10,296 nucleotides of DNA from DATFMP01 sp035266845 (lineage in GTDB: Bacteria; SAR324; JACQKK01), in NCBI GenBank assembly GCA_035266845.1, contig DATFMP010000044.1, positions 1 through 10,296 on the forward strand. Direction: 5' to 3'. The position numbers were made by a program, and so were the translations under genes. Within the stretch, counting starts at the first letter, position 1. Every line of letters starts with the position of its first letter. Shown one piece after another: positions 1-7,225 of this stretch. The notes under the pieces were generated by a model, which saw only the letters and a program-made list of their open reading frames with translations, was not told where the DNA came from and ran no database searches.

Positions 1-113
1 AGTTCGGCCACCGTCTTGGAGTCGGCCCCCAGGTCATTGAGGTTGACGGTGGCGAACAGGGCGCGGAAGGAGTGCAGCGGCTTGAGGCGCAGGTGGCCGA
101 AGCCCAGCGCCAC
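1..113 (-). CDS. Partial unidentified protein, N-terminal part, runs off the left edge
   Basis: After the livH stop the minus strand keeps a coding-like frame to the window edge. Nearly every codon ends in G or C, as in the real genes here, and there is no stop. The frame reads GLSGAHALTTAFRRHQVALG and continues with FGHLRLKPLHSF and NLNDLGADSKTVAEL. It has no ATG. The first conventional start is a GTG at 113-111, but no Shine-Dalgarno sequence precedes it. A rarer start such as CTG nearer the livH stop (around 152-131) is equally possible, which would make the gene nearly continuous with livH. I do not recognise the family. The position suggests a fifth gene of the transporter operon. The frame choice is reasonably supported; the start and function are not. 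Confidence 0.42.
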   Translation of the reverse strand, partial: MALGFGHLRLKPLHSFRALFATVNLNDLGADSKTVAE

Positions 114-154
114 CTGGTGGCGCCGGAAGGCCGTGGTCAGGGCGTGGGCGCCGC

Positions 155-1027
155 TCAGGCCATGCGGCGGCCGAAGAGGCCGTTGGGGCGGAACAGCAGG
201 ATCAGCACGAACAGGACGAAGGTCACCATCTGCTTCATGGAGCCGGGCAGGAACATCGCGCCCACGGACTCCCCCACGCCCACGATGATGCCGCCCAGCA
301 GTGCGCCGCCGAAGCTGCCCATCCCGCCCAGCACCACCACCACGAACGCGGTGATCACGAACAGCCCGCCCACGTGGGGATCCACGGGGAAGAACGGGGA
401 GATCAGCGTGCCCGCCGCGCCCACGCAGGCGGAGCCGATGCCGAAGGAGATCCAGAAGATGCGGCGCACATCGATGCCCATCAGCAGCGCGCCCTCGGGC
501 TCCTCGGCCGCGGCGCGGATGGCCTTGCCCAGGTCCGTGCGGCTCAGCAGCAGGTAGAGCAGCAGCGTGATCAGCAGCGAGGCCCCGAAGGCGATCAGGT
601 GCACCAGCTTGATGGTGAGCGGCCCCACATAGTAGTTCACCGACAGGTAATGGGTCTGCACGAAGCGCGGATCGGCCGTGAAGGCGAACAGCGCCGCGTT
701 CTCCACGAACAGCGCGATGCCCAGCGTGAGCAGAAGCTGGTTGTGCTCCGGGGCATTCATCACGGGCGCCACCAGGAACTTCTGGATCAGTGCGCCCAGC
801 ACGAACAGCAGCGGCACGCTGACGATGAGCGAGGCGTAGGGGTCCAGGTGCAGCGCCGACCACGCCCAGAAGGTGGCGTACATGCCCAGCATCATCAGCG
901 AGCCGTGGGCGAAGTTGATGATCTTCATCACGCCGAAGATCAGCGTGAGCCCCACGGCGATGAGCCCGTAGACCCCGCCGGTGAGCAGGCCGTTGATCAG
1001 CGACTGCGTCAGGAACGCCCAGAACAT
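155..1027 (-). CDS. livH: LivH-type ABC transporter inner-membrane permease
   Basis: This 290-residue polytopic membrane protein is one half of the channel of a branched-chain-amino-acid-type (HAAT family) ABC importer. The N-terminus (MFWAFLTQSLINGLLTGGVY, then GLIAVGLTLIFGVMKIINFAHG) is the typical LivH opening, with the conserved NFAHG turn. The cytoplasmic loop that contacts the ATPase is visible as LGKAIRAAAEEPEGALLMGI (usual family form: G.A.RA...N...A.L.GI). The C-terminus has the usual GGMGSFGGALLGG helix and ends FRPNGLFGRRMA. About eight hydrophobic segments are visible, and the length is normal. The ATG at 1027 has AAGG a few bases upstream. It is the last complete gene of the operon, 38 bases after livF; in E. 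coli the H permease comes before M, G and F, so the order here differs. Such permeases also carry urea, amides or aromatic compounds, so the symbol marks the family and not the substrate. Confidence 0.93.
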   Translation of the reverse strand: MFWAFLTQSLINGLLTGGVYGLIAVGLTLIFGVMKIINFAHGSLMMLGMYATFWAWSALHLDPYASLIVSVPLLFVLGALIQKFLVAPVMNAPEHNQLLLTLGIALFVENAALFAFTADPRFVQTHYLSVNYYVGPLTIKLVHLIAFGASLLITLLLYLLLSRTDLGKAIRAAAEEPEGALLMGIDVRRIFWISFGIGSACVGAAGTLISPFFPVDPHVGGLFVITAFVVVVLGGMGSFGGALLGGIIVGVGESVGAMFLPGSMKQMVTFVLFVLILLFRPNGLFGRRMA

Positions 1028-1065
1028 GTGCCTTCGCGCCTCCGCCTGGGGGCTCCCGGGCCCGC

Positions 1066-1762
<697 letters not shown>

Positions 1763-1770
<8 letters not shown>

Positions 1771-2494
1771 TGCGGTACTCCTCGCCCAGGTAGGCCTCGA
1801 TCACCCGGGCATCGCTGGAGATTTCGCGCGGGGAGCCCTCGGCGATCTTCTGGCCGTGGTGAATCACCACGATGCGCTGGGAAATGGACATGATCACCTT
1901 CATGGCGTGCTCGATCACCAGCAGCGAGATGCCCCGCTCGCGGATCTGGCCGATGAGGGCGATCATGGTGTCGTGCTCGCGCGGATTGAGCCCCGCCATC
2001 ACCTCGTCCAAAAGCAGCAGCTTCGGCGCCGTGGCCAGGGCGCGGGCCAGCTCCAGGCGCTTGCGCTCCGGCACGGAGAGCGTGCCCGCCGCCCGGTCCG
2101 CCCGGGCCTCCAGTCCGCAGAAGGCCAGCGTCTCCTGTGCCCGCGCGCGGGCCTCGGCGGGGTGGCGCGTGACGTTGAAGGCGCCCACCATCACGTTGTC
2201 CAGCACGGTGAGGTGCTGGAAGGGCTTCGTGATCTGGAACGTGCGCGTGAGGCCGCGCTTGCACACCTCGTGGGGCGCCAGGCCCACCAGCGACTCGCCG
2301 CGGAAGACGATGCTGCCCGCGCTGGGCTCGTGGGTGCCGGCGATGAGGTTGAACAGCGTGGTCTTGCCCGCGCCATTGGGGCCGATCAGCCCCAGCACCT
2401 CGCCCTGGCGCGCTTCCAGATCCACGTGATCGATGGCCAGCAGGCCCCCGAAGCGGCGCGTGAGGCCCTCGGTGTGCAGCAGCACCTCGCTCAT
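1763..2494 (-). CDS. livG: LivG-type ABC transporter ATP-binding protein
   Basis: This 243-residue cytoplasmic ATPase pairs with LivF. Walker A is GPNGAGKT (38-45). The Q-loop lies in GLTRTFQITKPFQHLTV, typical of LivG. The signature loop reads LSVPERKR (139-146) in place of the classical LSGGQ or the LSYG form of E. coli LivG. Walker B is LLLLDE (159-164), followed by VMAGLNP, and the switch histidine is H196 in VIEHAM. The divergent signature, flanked by intact Walker motifs and RLELARALA, looks like a subfamily variant and not damage. The ATG overlaps the livM stop in an ATGA arrangement (2494-2491), a classic sign of translational coupling. The protein ends with the usual VIEAYLG and then EEYRIA. 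Confidence 0.93.
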
Positions 2495-3462
2495 CGCGCG
2501 CCTCCCCCGCCGCCGTAGCGGCGCCACAAGGAATCCAGCAGGCCCATGATGCCCTGGGGCAGGAAGATGATCACGGCCACCAGGATCGCGCCGAAGATCA
2601 TCAGGTGTACGCCGATGAAGCCCCGGAACAGGCTCTTGGCGATCTCGGAGAAGGGCGTGAGCACCAGCGAGCCCAGAATCGGCCCGAACACCGTGCCCGC
2701 CCCGCCGATGACGGGCCGCAGCAGGATCTCGATGGAGACCGTGGTGCCGAAGGTGATCTCCGGGTCGATGTACAGCAGGTACTGCGCATAGAAGGTGCCG
2801 CCCATCGCCGTGAGGAACGCGCTGATGGCCATCGCCGCCATCTTGTAGCGGAAGGCATTCACGCCCAGGGCCTCCGCGGCCTCCTCGTTCTCCCGGATCG
2901 CCAGCAGGTAGTAGCCCAGCCGCGAGCGCCCGATGCGCCAGACGAGCAGCGTCGCACCGGCCAGCAGCGCCAGGATGATGTAGTAGAACGAGCGCTTGGA
3001 GGCGAACTGGAACTGCAGCGGTGCACTGCCCAGCAGCGGCACCAGCACGCCCACCGAGCCTCCCACGGCGCCCCAGTTTTCCGCAACGATGCGCAACATC
3101 TCCGCGAAGGCCAGCATCACCAGCGCGAAGTAGGGCCCGCGCAGGCCGTAGCGGAAGCTGAGGAAGCCGCTGACCAGGCCGAAGGCCATGCCCGCCACCC
3201 CCGCGGCCAGCATGCCCAGCCAGGGGCTCACGCCCAGGTGCAGGTAGAGCAGGGTGGAGGTGTAGGCGCCGATCCCGAAGAACGCGGCGTGCCCGAAGGA
3301 GAACTGGCCCGCGTAGCCGCCCAGGATGTTCCAGGCCTGGCCGAGGAACGCGTAGAAGCACACGATGACCGCGAGGTGCAGCACCGTCGGGCTGGCCACC
3401 TGGGGCAGGAGCAGCAGCGCCACCGCGGCGATGCCCAGCAGCACCCCCACCCTGTGATTCAT
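2491..3462 (-). CDS. livM: LivM-type ABC transporter inner-membrane permease
   Basis: This 323-residue polytopic membrane protein is the second channel half of the importer and the first gene of the minus-strand operon. LivM hallmarks are QAWNILGGYAGQFSFGHAAF (family form: .WNL..GYAGQ.S.GH..F), GLRGPYFALVMLAFAEMLRI, and the ATPase-contact loop with AIRENEEAAEALGVN. Near the C-terminus is the usual GGAGTVFGPILG. About ten hydrophobic segments are visible. I chose the ATG at 3462 because it gives the normal short N-terminus (MNHRVGVLLG and a membrane helix) and has GGAG five bases upstream. An open extension to 3879 overlaps the divergent amidohydrolase gene and lacks family character. The tail YGGGGGAR is glycine-rich and probably disordered. 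Its promoter should lie within 3463-3550. Confidence 0.93.
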   Translation of the reverse strand: MNHRVGVLLGIAAVALLLLPQVASPTVLHLAVIVCFYAFLGQAWNILGGYAGQFSFGHAAFFGIGAYTSTLLYLHLGVSPWLGMLAAGVAGMAFGLVSGFLSFRYGLRGPYFALVMLAFAEMLRIVAENWGAVGGSVGVLVPLLGSAPLQFQFASKRSFYYIILALLAGATLLVWRIGRSRLGYYLLAIRENEEAAEALGVNAFRYKMAAMAISAFLTAMGGTFYAQYLLYIDPEITFGTTVSIEILLRPVIGGAGTVFGPILGSLVLTPFSEIAKSLFRGFIGVHLMIFGAILVAVIIFLPQGIMGLLDSLWRRYGGGGGAR

Positions 3463-3512
3463 GCCCGCTCCGTTGTGCCGTCTGCTGCGATTGGCACCGG
3501 CCCGGAGGCCGC

Positions 3513-3546
3513 GCATTGACAATGCCGGGACGCTCTGTCGACAATG
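3513..3546. promoter_or_regulatory. Palindrome and direct repeat, possible operator in the divergent promoter
   Basis: Bases 3513-3525 read GCATTGACAATGC, a palindrome with 6-base arms around a central A. The heptamer GACAATG occurs at 3518-3524 inside it and again at 3540-3546, exactly 22 bases apart, about two helical turns. The palindrome covers the likely -35 box of the amidohydrolase promoter and lies 50-60 bases upstream of livM, so a protein bound here could control both directions. No regulator gene is in the window to pair with it. The repeat is seen directly; the operator role is inferred. Confidence 0.4.
3516..3545 (+). promoter_or_regulatory. Probable sigma-70-type promoter for the amidohydrolase
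   Basis: A perfect -35 box TTGACA lies at 3516-3521. With an 18-base spacer, GACAAT at 3540-3545 matches four of six -10 bases. The predicted transcript would start near 3552, leaving a leader of about 120 bases before the amidohydrolase ATG. The -35 box overlaps the palindrome at 3513-3525. The -10 is weak, so this is plausible but not certain. Confidence 0.42.
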
Positions 3547-3654
3547 AGCGCGCTGCGCTCCCTGGTGGCCGATCGGCGGCCGCCTGCGCAGCCACGAAGC
3601 ACGCGCGGCGGGCTCCCGACCGCGCTCCCGGCGACAGCCCAACCCGCTCCCGGC

Positions 3655-3660
3655 AGGAGG
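3655..3660 (+). promoter_or_regulatory. Ribosome binding site that favours the 3673 start
   Basis: AGGAGG, a full match to the Shine-Dalgarno core, lies 12 bases before the ATG at 3673. The spacing is longer than ideal. The alternative in-frame ATG at 3544 has no such site and would add 43 residues unlike anything in the family, so the site supports the shorter protein. Confidence 0.55.
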
Positions 3661-3672
3661 CCCCCGCGCATT

Positions 3673-5157
3673 ATGTCCGCCGCGCCCCGCTATGACAAGC
3701 TGATCAAGAACGTGCGCGTCGTGCGGCCCCACCGCACGGCCGTGGACCTGCTGGACCTCGCGATCAAGGACGGCCGCTTCGCCCACATCGCCCCGGAGAT
3801 CGCCCCGGGCGAGGCGAAGGAGGTGGTGGACGGCAAGCGCCTGCTGGCCTTCCCCGGCGTGGTGGATGCGCACACGCACGCGGGCATCTACAGCCCGCTG
3901 GAGCAGGACGCCGTCACGGAGAGCCGCGCCGCGGCCCAGGGCGGCGTGACCACCATGCTCACGTACTTCCGCACCGGGCAGTACTACCTGAACCGAGGCG
4001 GGCCCTACGCCGAGTTCTACCCGGAGGTGCTGCGCCTATCCGAAGGCCGCTACCACGTGGACTACGCCTATCACCTGGCACCCATCCACGGGCGGCACAT
4101 CGACGAGATCGAGTCCCTCGCCAAGCTGCACGGGGTGACGTCGTTCAAGATCTTCATGTTCTATGGCAGCCACGGCCTGCACGGCCGCTCCACCCAGCAG
4201 CGGGACTTCCTGATGCTGGAGGACGGGGAGCGCTACGACTTCGCGCACTTCGAGTTCATCATGCGCGGGCTGACGCGGGCGATGGAGAACAACCCCGCCC
4301 TGGCCGAGTACCTGAGCCTGAGCTTGCACTGCGAGCTGGCGGAGATCATGACCGCCTACACCGAGCGCGTGGAGCGCGAGGGCAAGCTGAAGGGGCTGGC
4401 CGCCTACAGTGCCGCCCGCCCGCCACACTCGGAGGGCCTGGCGGTGTGGGTGGCCTCGTACCTGGCCAACGAGACCAACTGCGTGAACATCAACCTGCTG
4501 CACCTCAGCTCCCGCAAGGCGCTGGAGGCGGCGCTGACCATGCAGCGGGTGTTTCCGCATATCAACTTCCGGCGCGAGGTGACCATCGGGCACCTGCTGC
4601 TGGACATCGACACCCCCACCCAGGTGCAGGCCAAGGTGAACCCGCCCATCCGCCCCCGCGAGGACGTGGAGTACCTGTGGGAGCAGGTGCTGGCCCGTAA
4701 CGTGGACTGGGTCGTGAGCGACCACGCCTGCTGCTCGTCCGAGCTGAAGTGGGACGCGGCGCACCCGGACGATATCTGGATGGCCAAGGCCGGCTTCGGC
4801 GGCACGGAATACCTGCTGCCCGGGCTCGTGAGCGAGGGCAGCAAGCGCGGCATGTCTTACAACCACATGGCCGAGCTGACCAGCGCCAATCCGGCGCGCC
4901 GCTACGGCCTGTTGGGCAAGGGGGATATCGCCGTGGGCTACGATGCCGACCTGGCGCTGGTGGATCCGGACGCGAACTTCACCGTGCGCGCGGCCGAATC
5001 GGAGTCCGGCCAGGGCTACACGCCCTTCGAGGGCCAGGAACTGCACGCCCGCGTGCGCCAGACCTACGTGCGCGGCACGCTTGTCTGCGAGGACGGCAAC
5101 GTGGTGGGCAAGCCCACCGGCCAATACCTGCGCCGCCCGTACGGCCTGAAGCGCTAG
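3673..5157 (+). CDS. Cyclic amidohydrolase (hydantoinase/allantoinase/dihydroorotase family)
   Basis: This 494-residue cytoplasmic metal-dependent enzyme of the amidohydrolase superfamily is predicted to open a cyclic amide or imide ring. The binuclear metal site is complete: H67 and H69 in DAHTH, the carbamylated-lysine candidate K159 in TSFKIFMFY, H219 in SLHCEL, H277 in LLHLSS and D350 in SDHACC. The C-terminal NPARRYGLLGKGDIAVGYDA and, further on, TPFEGQEL and RVRQTYVRG are typical of allantoinases and dihydroorotases. D-hydantoinase and dihydropyrimidinase have similar length and metal sites. HCEL and SDHACC differ from the HAEN and SDHxP/TDHAPH forms I know, so the substrate is open. 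It is the first plus-strand gene, divergent from the importer operon, which suggests it acts on the imported solute. Confident of family, not of substrate. Confidence 0.9.
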   Translation: MSAAPRYDKLIKNVRVVRPHRTAVDLLDLAIKDGRFAHIAPEIAPGEAKEVVDGKRLLAFPGVVDAHTHAGIYSPLEQDAVTESRAAAQGGVTTMLTYFRTGQYYLNRGGPYAEFYPEVLRLSEGRYHVDYAYHLAPIHGRHIDEIESLAKLHGVTSFKIFMFYGSHGLHGRSTQQRDFLMLEDGERYDFAHFEFIMRGLTRAMENNPALAEYLSLSLHCELAEIMTAYTERVEREGKLKGLAAYSAARPPHSEGLAVWVASYLANETNCVNINLLHLSSRKALEAALTMQRVFPHINFRREVTIGHLLLDIDTPTQVQAKVNPPIRPREDVEYLWEQVLARNVDWVVSDHACCSSELKWDAAHPDDIWMAKAGFGGTEYLLPGLVSEGSKRGMSYNHMAELTSANPARRYGLLGKGDIAVGYDADLALVDPDANFTVRAAESESGQGYTPFEGQELHARVRQTYVRGTLVCEDGNVVGKPTGQYLRRPYGLKR

Positions 5158-5206
5158 GGTCGGGTCCCGCGCGTAAGTTGAAGATTCGCCGACGTGTCTG
5201 GCCGCG

Positions 5207-5225
5207 TCAGGGGCTCCGCCCCTGA
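5207..5225 (+). terminator. Perfect GC-rich hairpin after the amidohydrolase, possible terminator
   Basis: TCAGGGGC (5207-5214) and GCCCCTGA (5218-5225) form an 8-base perfect stem with a 3-base loop, 50 bases after the amidohydrolase stop. No T-run follows, so it is not a textbook intrinsic terminator. It may terminate with Rho, protect the mRNA end, or be the first unit of the hairpin cluster that follows. On either strand the stem is identical, so direction is not fixed. Confidence 0.4.
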
Positions 5226-5233
5226 CCACCCCG

Positions 5234-5254
5234 CCAAGGGTCGAAGGCCCTTGG
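5234..5254. repeat. Intergenic hairpin 2
   Basis: CCAAGGG (5234-5240) and CCCTTGG (5248-5254) form a 7-base perfect stem around TCGAAGG. A TTTT run follows at 5261-5264, six bases beyond the stem, too far for an ideal intrinsic terminator. It sits nine bases after hairpin 1, a spacing that suggests a composite element. Confidence 0.5.
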
Positions 5255-5266
5255 AACCCGTTTTCC

Positions 5267-5296
5267 CGGCAGCGGCTGGCGAGTCAGCCACTGCCG
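5267..5296. repeat. Intergenic hairpin 3
   Basis: CGGCAG (5267-5272) pairs with CTGCCG (5291-5296), and GGCTG (5274-5278) with CAGCC (5285-5289). One C-A mismatch separates the two stem blocks, and GCGAGT forms the loop. The 11 base pairs make a stable structure in DNA or RNA. It is part of the run of hairpins filling the gap before the flavoprotein. Confidence 0.5.
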
Positions 5297-5309
5297 CCCA
5301 GACAGGGGG

Positions 5310-5333
5310 TTCGGGGGAACGTGTTCCCCCGAA
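5310..5333. repeat. Intergenic hairpin 4 (10-base perfect stem)
   Basis: TTCGGGGGAA (5310-5319) and TTCCCCCGAA (5324-5333) form a perfect 10-base stem with a CGTG loop. No coding frame explains it and no T-run follows. From memory, GC-rich hairpins of this style are frequent between genes in some alphaproteobacteria; this was not checked by search. Confidence 0.55.
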
Positions 5334-5412
5334 TTCCTGCCGGTGTCTCCGGGACGCCAGACCAAGGTCGCTCCGGCAGCGCGAGGGATCGTCCCGCCCG
5401 CTTCCGGACGAG

Positions 5413-5493
5413 GTCATTCCAAGCATAGCGAGGAATCCGCTGTGTCCGCGACAAAGCAGATTCCTCGGCCCGCGGAGCGTGCCTCGGAATGAC
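5413..5493. repeat. REP/MITE-like 81-base imperfect inverted repeat
   Basis: The element begins GTCATTCC (5413-5420) and ends GGAATGAC (5486-5493), exact inverted ends. Inside, CGAGGAATC (5429-5437) pairs with GATTCCTCG (5459-5467), and GCT (5439-5441) with AGC (5455-5457). The remaining middle, with the loop at 5442-5454, is unpaired or mismatched. Short elements with ends like GTCATTCCGAG and inner GCGAGGAATC are, from memory, common dispersed intergenic repeats in several bacterial phyla. No transposase is present, so if mobile it would depend on an enzyme supplied elsewhere. The structure is certain; the family assignment is from memory. Confidence 0.65.
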
Positions 5494-5705
5494 AGACGGC
5501 TTGGCGCAGCGAAATCCGGGCCAGCTCCCGGCAGAGCCCGGCCGTGGGCCCGCAGGCGGCGGGTATCAGGACGTTCGGCCCACATTTGTCCGCATTTTGC
5601 CGCTGCGCTGCGGGCGCTCACGTGCGATGCTGTGGGTGGCGCCAAGCCGCCATGGGAGCGGTCTGGCGAGGTATTTGAGGAAATCTGCGAAACGAAGCCG
5701 AATCG
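5494..5705. other. Non-coding remainder of the gap before the flavoprotein
   Basis: The gap between the amidohydrolase and the flavoprotein spans 5158-5730. Besides the hairpins listed separately, I see no gene in it. The flavoprotein frame is open back to a GTG at 5194, but the extra 179 codons run through the hairpins and the 81-base repeat and show no protein family character, so I treat them as non-coding. Bases 5494-5705 contain no clear promoter, although the flavoprotein probably needs one or depends on read-through. Confidence 0.5.
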
Positions 5706-5723
5706 AGCCGGCACGCGCCGGCT
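5706..5723 (+). promoter_or_regulatory. Hairpin in the ribosome-binding position of the flavoprotein
   Basis: AGCCGGC (5706-5712) and GCCGGCT (5717-5723) form a perfect 7-base stem around ACGC, ending 7 bases before the ATG at 5731, where a Shine-Dalgarno sequence would normally lie. No purine-rich site is present there. The structure may limit or position translation initiation. The pairing is seen; any regulatory effect is inferred. Confidence 0.35.
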
Positions 5724-5730
5724 GCTGCCC

Positions 5731-7152
5731 ATGGACAATGGCCTGATCGACTGGATCGACCCCGCCGCGCCGCCCGCGGCCGAGGTGGAGACGGAGGTGC
5801 TGGTGGTGGGGGGCGGGGCCTGCGGCCTCACGGCGGCGCTGGCCGCCGCCGAGGCGGGCGCCAGCGTGCTCGTGCTGGAGAAATCCCGCGCGCCGGGCGG
5901 CAACTCCAACCTCAGCCAGGGCATGATTCCGGCCGCGGCCACACGCTCGCAGCGCGCGGCGGGCATCGAGGACTCGCCCGAGGGGATGGCCGAGGATATC
6001 CTGCGCAAGAACGGCCGGCAGAGCGACCCCGCCCGCGTGCTGCACCTGTGCCGCGAATCGGGGCCGCTGGTGGACTGGCTGGCGGCGTCCCACGGCGTCG
6101 TGCTGGACGTGGTGACGGACTTCCTCTACCCGGGCTTCTCGCGGCACCGCATCCATGCGCCGCCCAGCCGCAAGGGCACCGCGCTGGTGGCCGGGCTGCG
6201 CAAGGCGCTGACGCGCCAGGGTCGGGCGGAGCTGGCCACGGGTGCGCGCGTGGAACAGCTTGTGGCGAGCCGTGCAGACAGCGCGGTGTGGGGGGCGCGG
6301 GTGCAGATCGCCGGGCAGCCGCCCTCGCTGGTGCGCGCCGGCAAGGTGGTGCTGGCCTGCAACGGCTTCGGCGCCAACCGCGAGCTGCTGCGCCGCTACA
6401 TTCCCGAGATGGCCGACGCCCTGTACATGGGCCACGAGGGCAACACGGGCGAGGGCATCCGCTGGGGCATGGCCCTGGGCGCGGCCACGGAGCACATGGG
6501 CGCCTACCAGGCCCACGGGCAGGTGGCGCACCCGCACGGCGTGCTGCTCACCTGGGCGCTCATCGCCACTGGCGGCTGCCACGTGAACCTGCGGGGCGAG
6601 CGCTTCTGCAACGAGTACCACGGCTACTCGGAGCACGCCCTGGACGTGCTGGCCCAGCCGGAGGGGCTGGCCTGCGCCATCTTCGACCAGCGCATCCACG
6701 ATGCCCTGGAGGCCTTCGAGGACTTCCGCCAGTGCCGCGAGGTGGGCGCCGTGCGGCGCGGCGAGTCTCCCAGCGCGCTGGCGGAGGCCCTGCGCATCCC
6801 GCCCACAGCGCTGGAGGCGACCCTGGCCGCGTTCAACGCCGCGGCGCGGGGCGAAGCGCCGGACGCCTTCGGGCGCCGGGACTTCGGGGCACCGCTGACG
6901 GCGCCGCTGTACGGCGTGCGGGTGACCGGGGCCCTGTTCCACACCCAGGGCGGGCTGCGGGTGGACAGCCATGCGCGGGTGCTGCGGCCGGACGGCCGGC
7001 CCATTGCGCACCTGTTCGCCGGGGGCGGCGTGGCGGCGGGCATTTCCGGCGATGGCTGCGCGGGCTATCTCTCCGGCAACGGTCTGCTGACGGCGACCGT
7101 GCTGGGCCGTCTGGCGGGGCTGCAGGCCGCCCACGAGCTGGGTCACGGGTGA
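5731..7152 (+). CDS. FAD-dependent oxidoreductase, fumarate reductase/TcuA-like flavoprotein
   Basis: This 473-residue protein resembles the flavoprotein family that includes fumarate reductases, 3-ketosteroid dehydrogenases and tricarballylate dehydrogenase TcuA. The FAD-binding Rossmann motif GGGACG (27-32) follows the strand EVLVV, and E50 in LVLEK is placed to bind the ribose. GGNSNLSQG (56-64) matches the family's GGNS/T..S.G. Further on are GERFCNE with R291, HTQGG with H404, and the C-terminal FAD loop FAGGGVAAGISGDGCAGYLS with GNGLL (about 430-457). The GYLSGNGLL segment lacks the arginine expected of true fumarate reductases, as far as I can align by eye, so fumarate is unlikely. No signal peptide or haem motif is seen, so it is probably cytoplasmic. 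I chose the ATG at 5731 because FAD binding starts 20 residues later, as usual, although no ribosome binding site is visible. The context suggests it acts on the imported compound or its hydrolysis product. Confidence 0.85.
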   Translation: MDNGLIDWIDPAAPPAAEVETEVLVVGGGACGLTAALAAAEAGASVLVLEKSRAPGGNSNLSQGMIPAAATRSQRAAGIEDSPEGMAEDILRKNGRQSDPARVLHLCRESGPLVDWLAASHGVVLDVVTDFLYPGFSRHRIHAPPSRKGTALVAGLRKALTRQGRAELATGARVEQLVASRADSAVWGARVQIAGQPPSLVRAGKVVLACNGFGANRELLRRYIPEMADALYMGHEGNTGEGIRWGMALGAATEHMGAYQAHGQVAHPHGVLLTWALIATGGCHVNLRGERFCNEYHGYSEHALDVLAQPEGLACAIFDQRIHDALEAFEDFRQCREVGAVRRGESPSALAEALRIPPTALEATLAAFNAAARGEAPDAFGRRDFGAPLTAPLYGVRVTGALFHTQGGLRVDSHARVLRPDGRPIAHLFAGGGVAAGISGDGCAGYLSGNGLLTATVLGRLAGLQAAHELGHG

Positions 7153-7189
7153 CCGCGTGCGCCCGACCCGGCTGGGATGCGATGCGGAT

Positions 7190-7217
7190 TTGGGATTGTC
7201 ACGAAATGCGCTAGACT
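7190..7217 (+). promoter_or_regulatory. Possible promoter for the binding-protein gene
   Basis: TTGGGA (7190-7195) and TAGACT (7212-7217) are spaced by 16 bases, each matching four of six consensus bases. Transcription would start near 7224 and give a leader of about 60 bases. A separate promoter makes sense because binding proteins usually need more copies than the other transporter parts. The match is only fair. Confidence 0.35.
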
Positions 7218-7225
7218 CGCCGCGG

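Noticed and set aside
3544..3672. Longer amidohydrolase starting at the ATG at 3544
   Set aside because: The extra 43 residues are arginine- and proline-rich with no family match, they begin inside the promoter region, and AGGAGG lies before the later ATG at 3673.
3463..3879. Longer LivM with a 139-residue extension
   Set aside because: It would cover the divergent promoter and overlap the amidohydrolase; the ATG at 3462 has a ribosome binding site and gives the normal LivM N-terminus.
5207..5493. CRISPR array or attachment site in the hairpin-rich gap
   Set aside because: The stems differ in sequence from one another, no direct repeat unit recurs with regular spacers, and no cas or integrase gene is present.
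5194..5730. N-terminal extension of the flavoprotein to the GTG at 5194
   Set aside because: The frame is open, but the added 179 codons pass through five hairpins or repeats and show no family resemblance, while the ATG at 5731 puts the FAD motif at the usual distance.
7196..7211. Sigma-54-like sequence TTGTCACGAAATGCGC before the binding-protein gene
   Set aside because: The GC element is at the right spacing, but the essential GG is GT and the TT before GC is missing, so it falls short of the near-invariant consensus.
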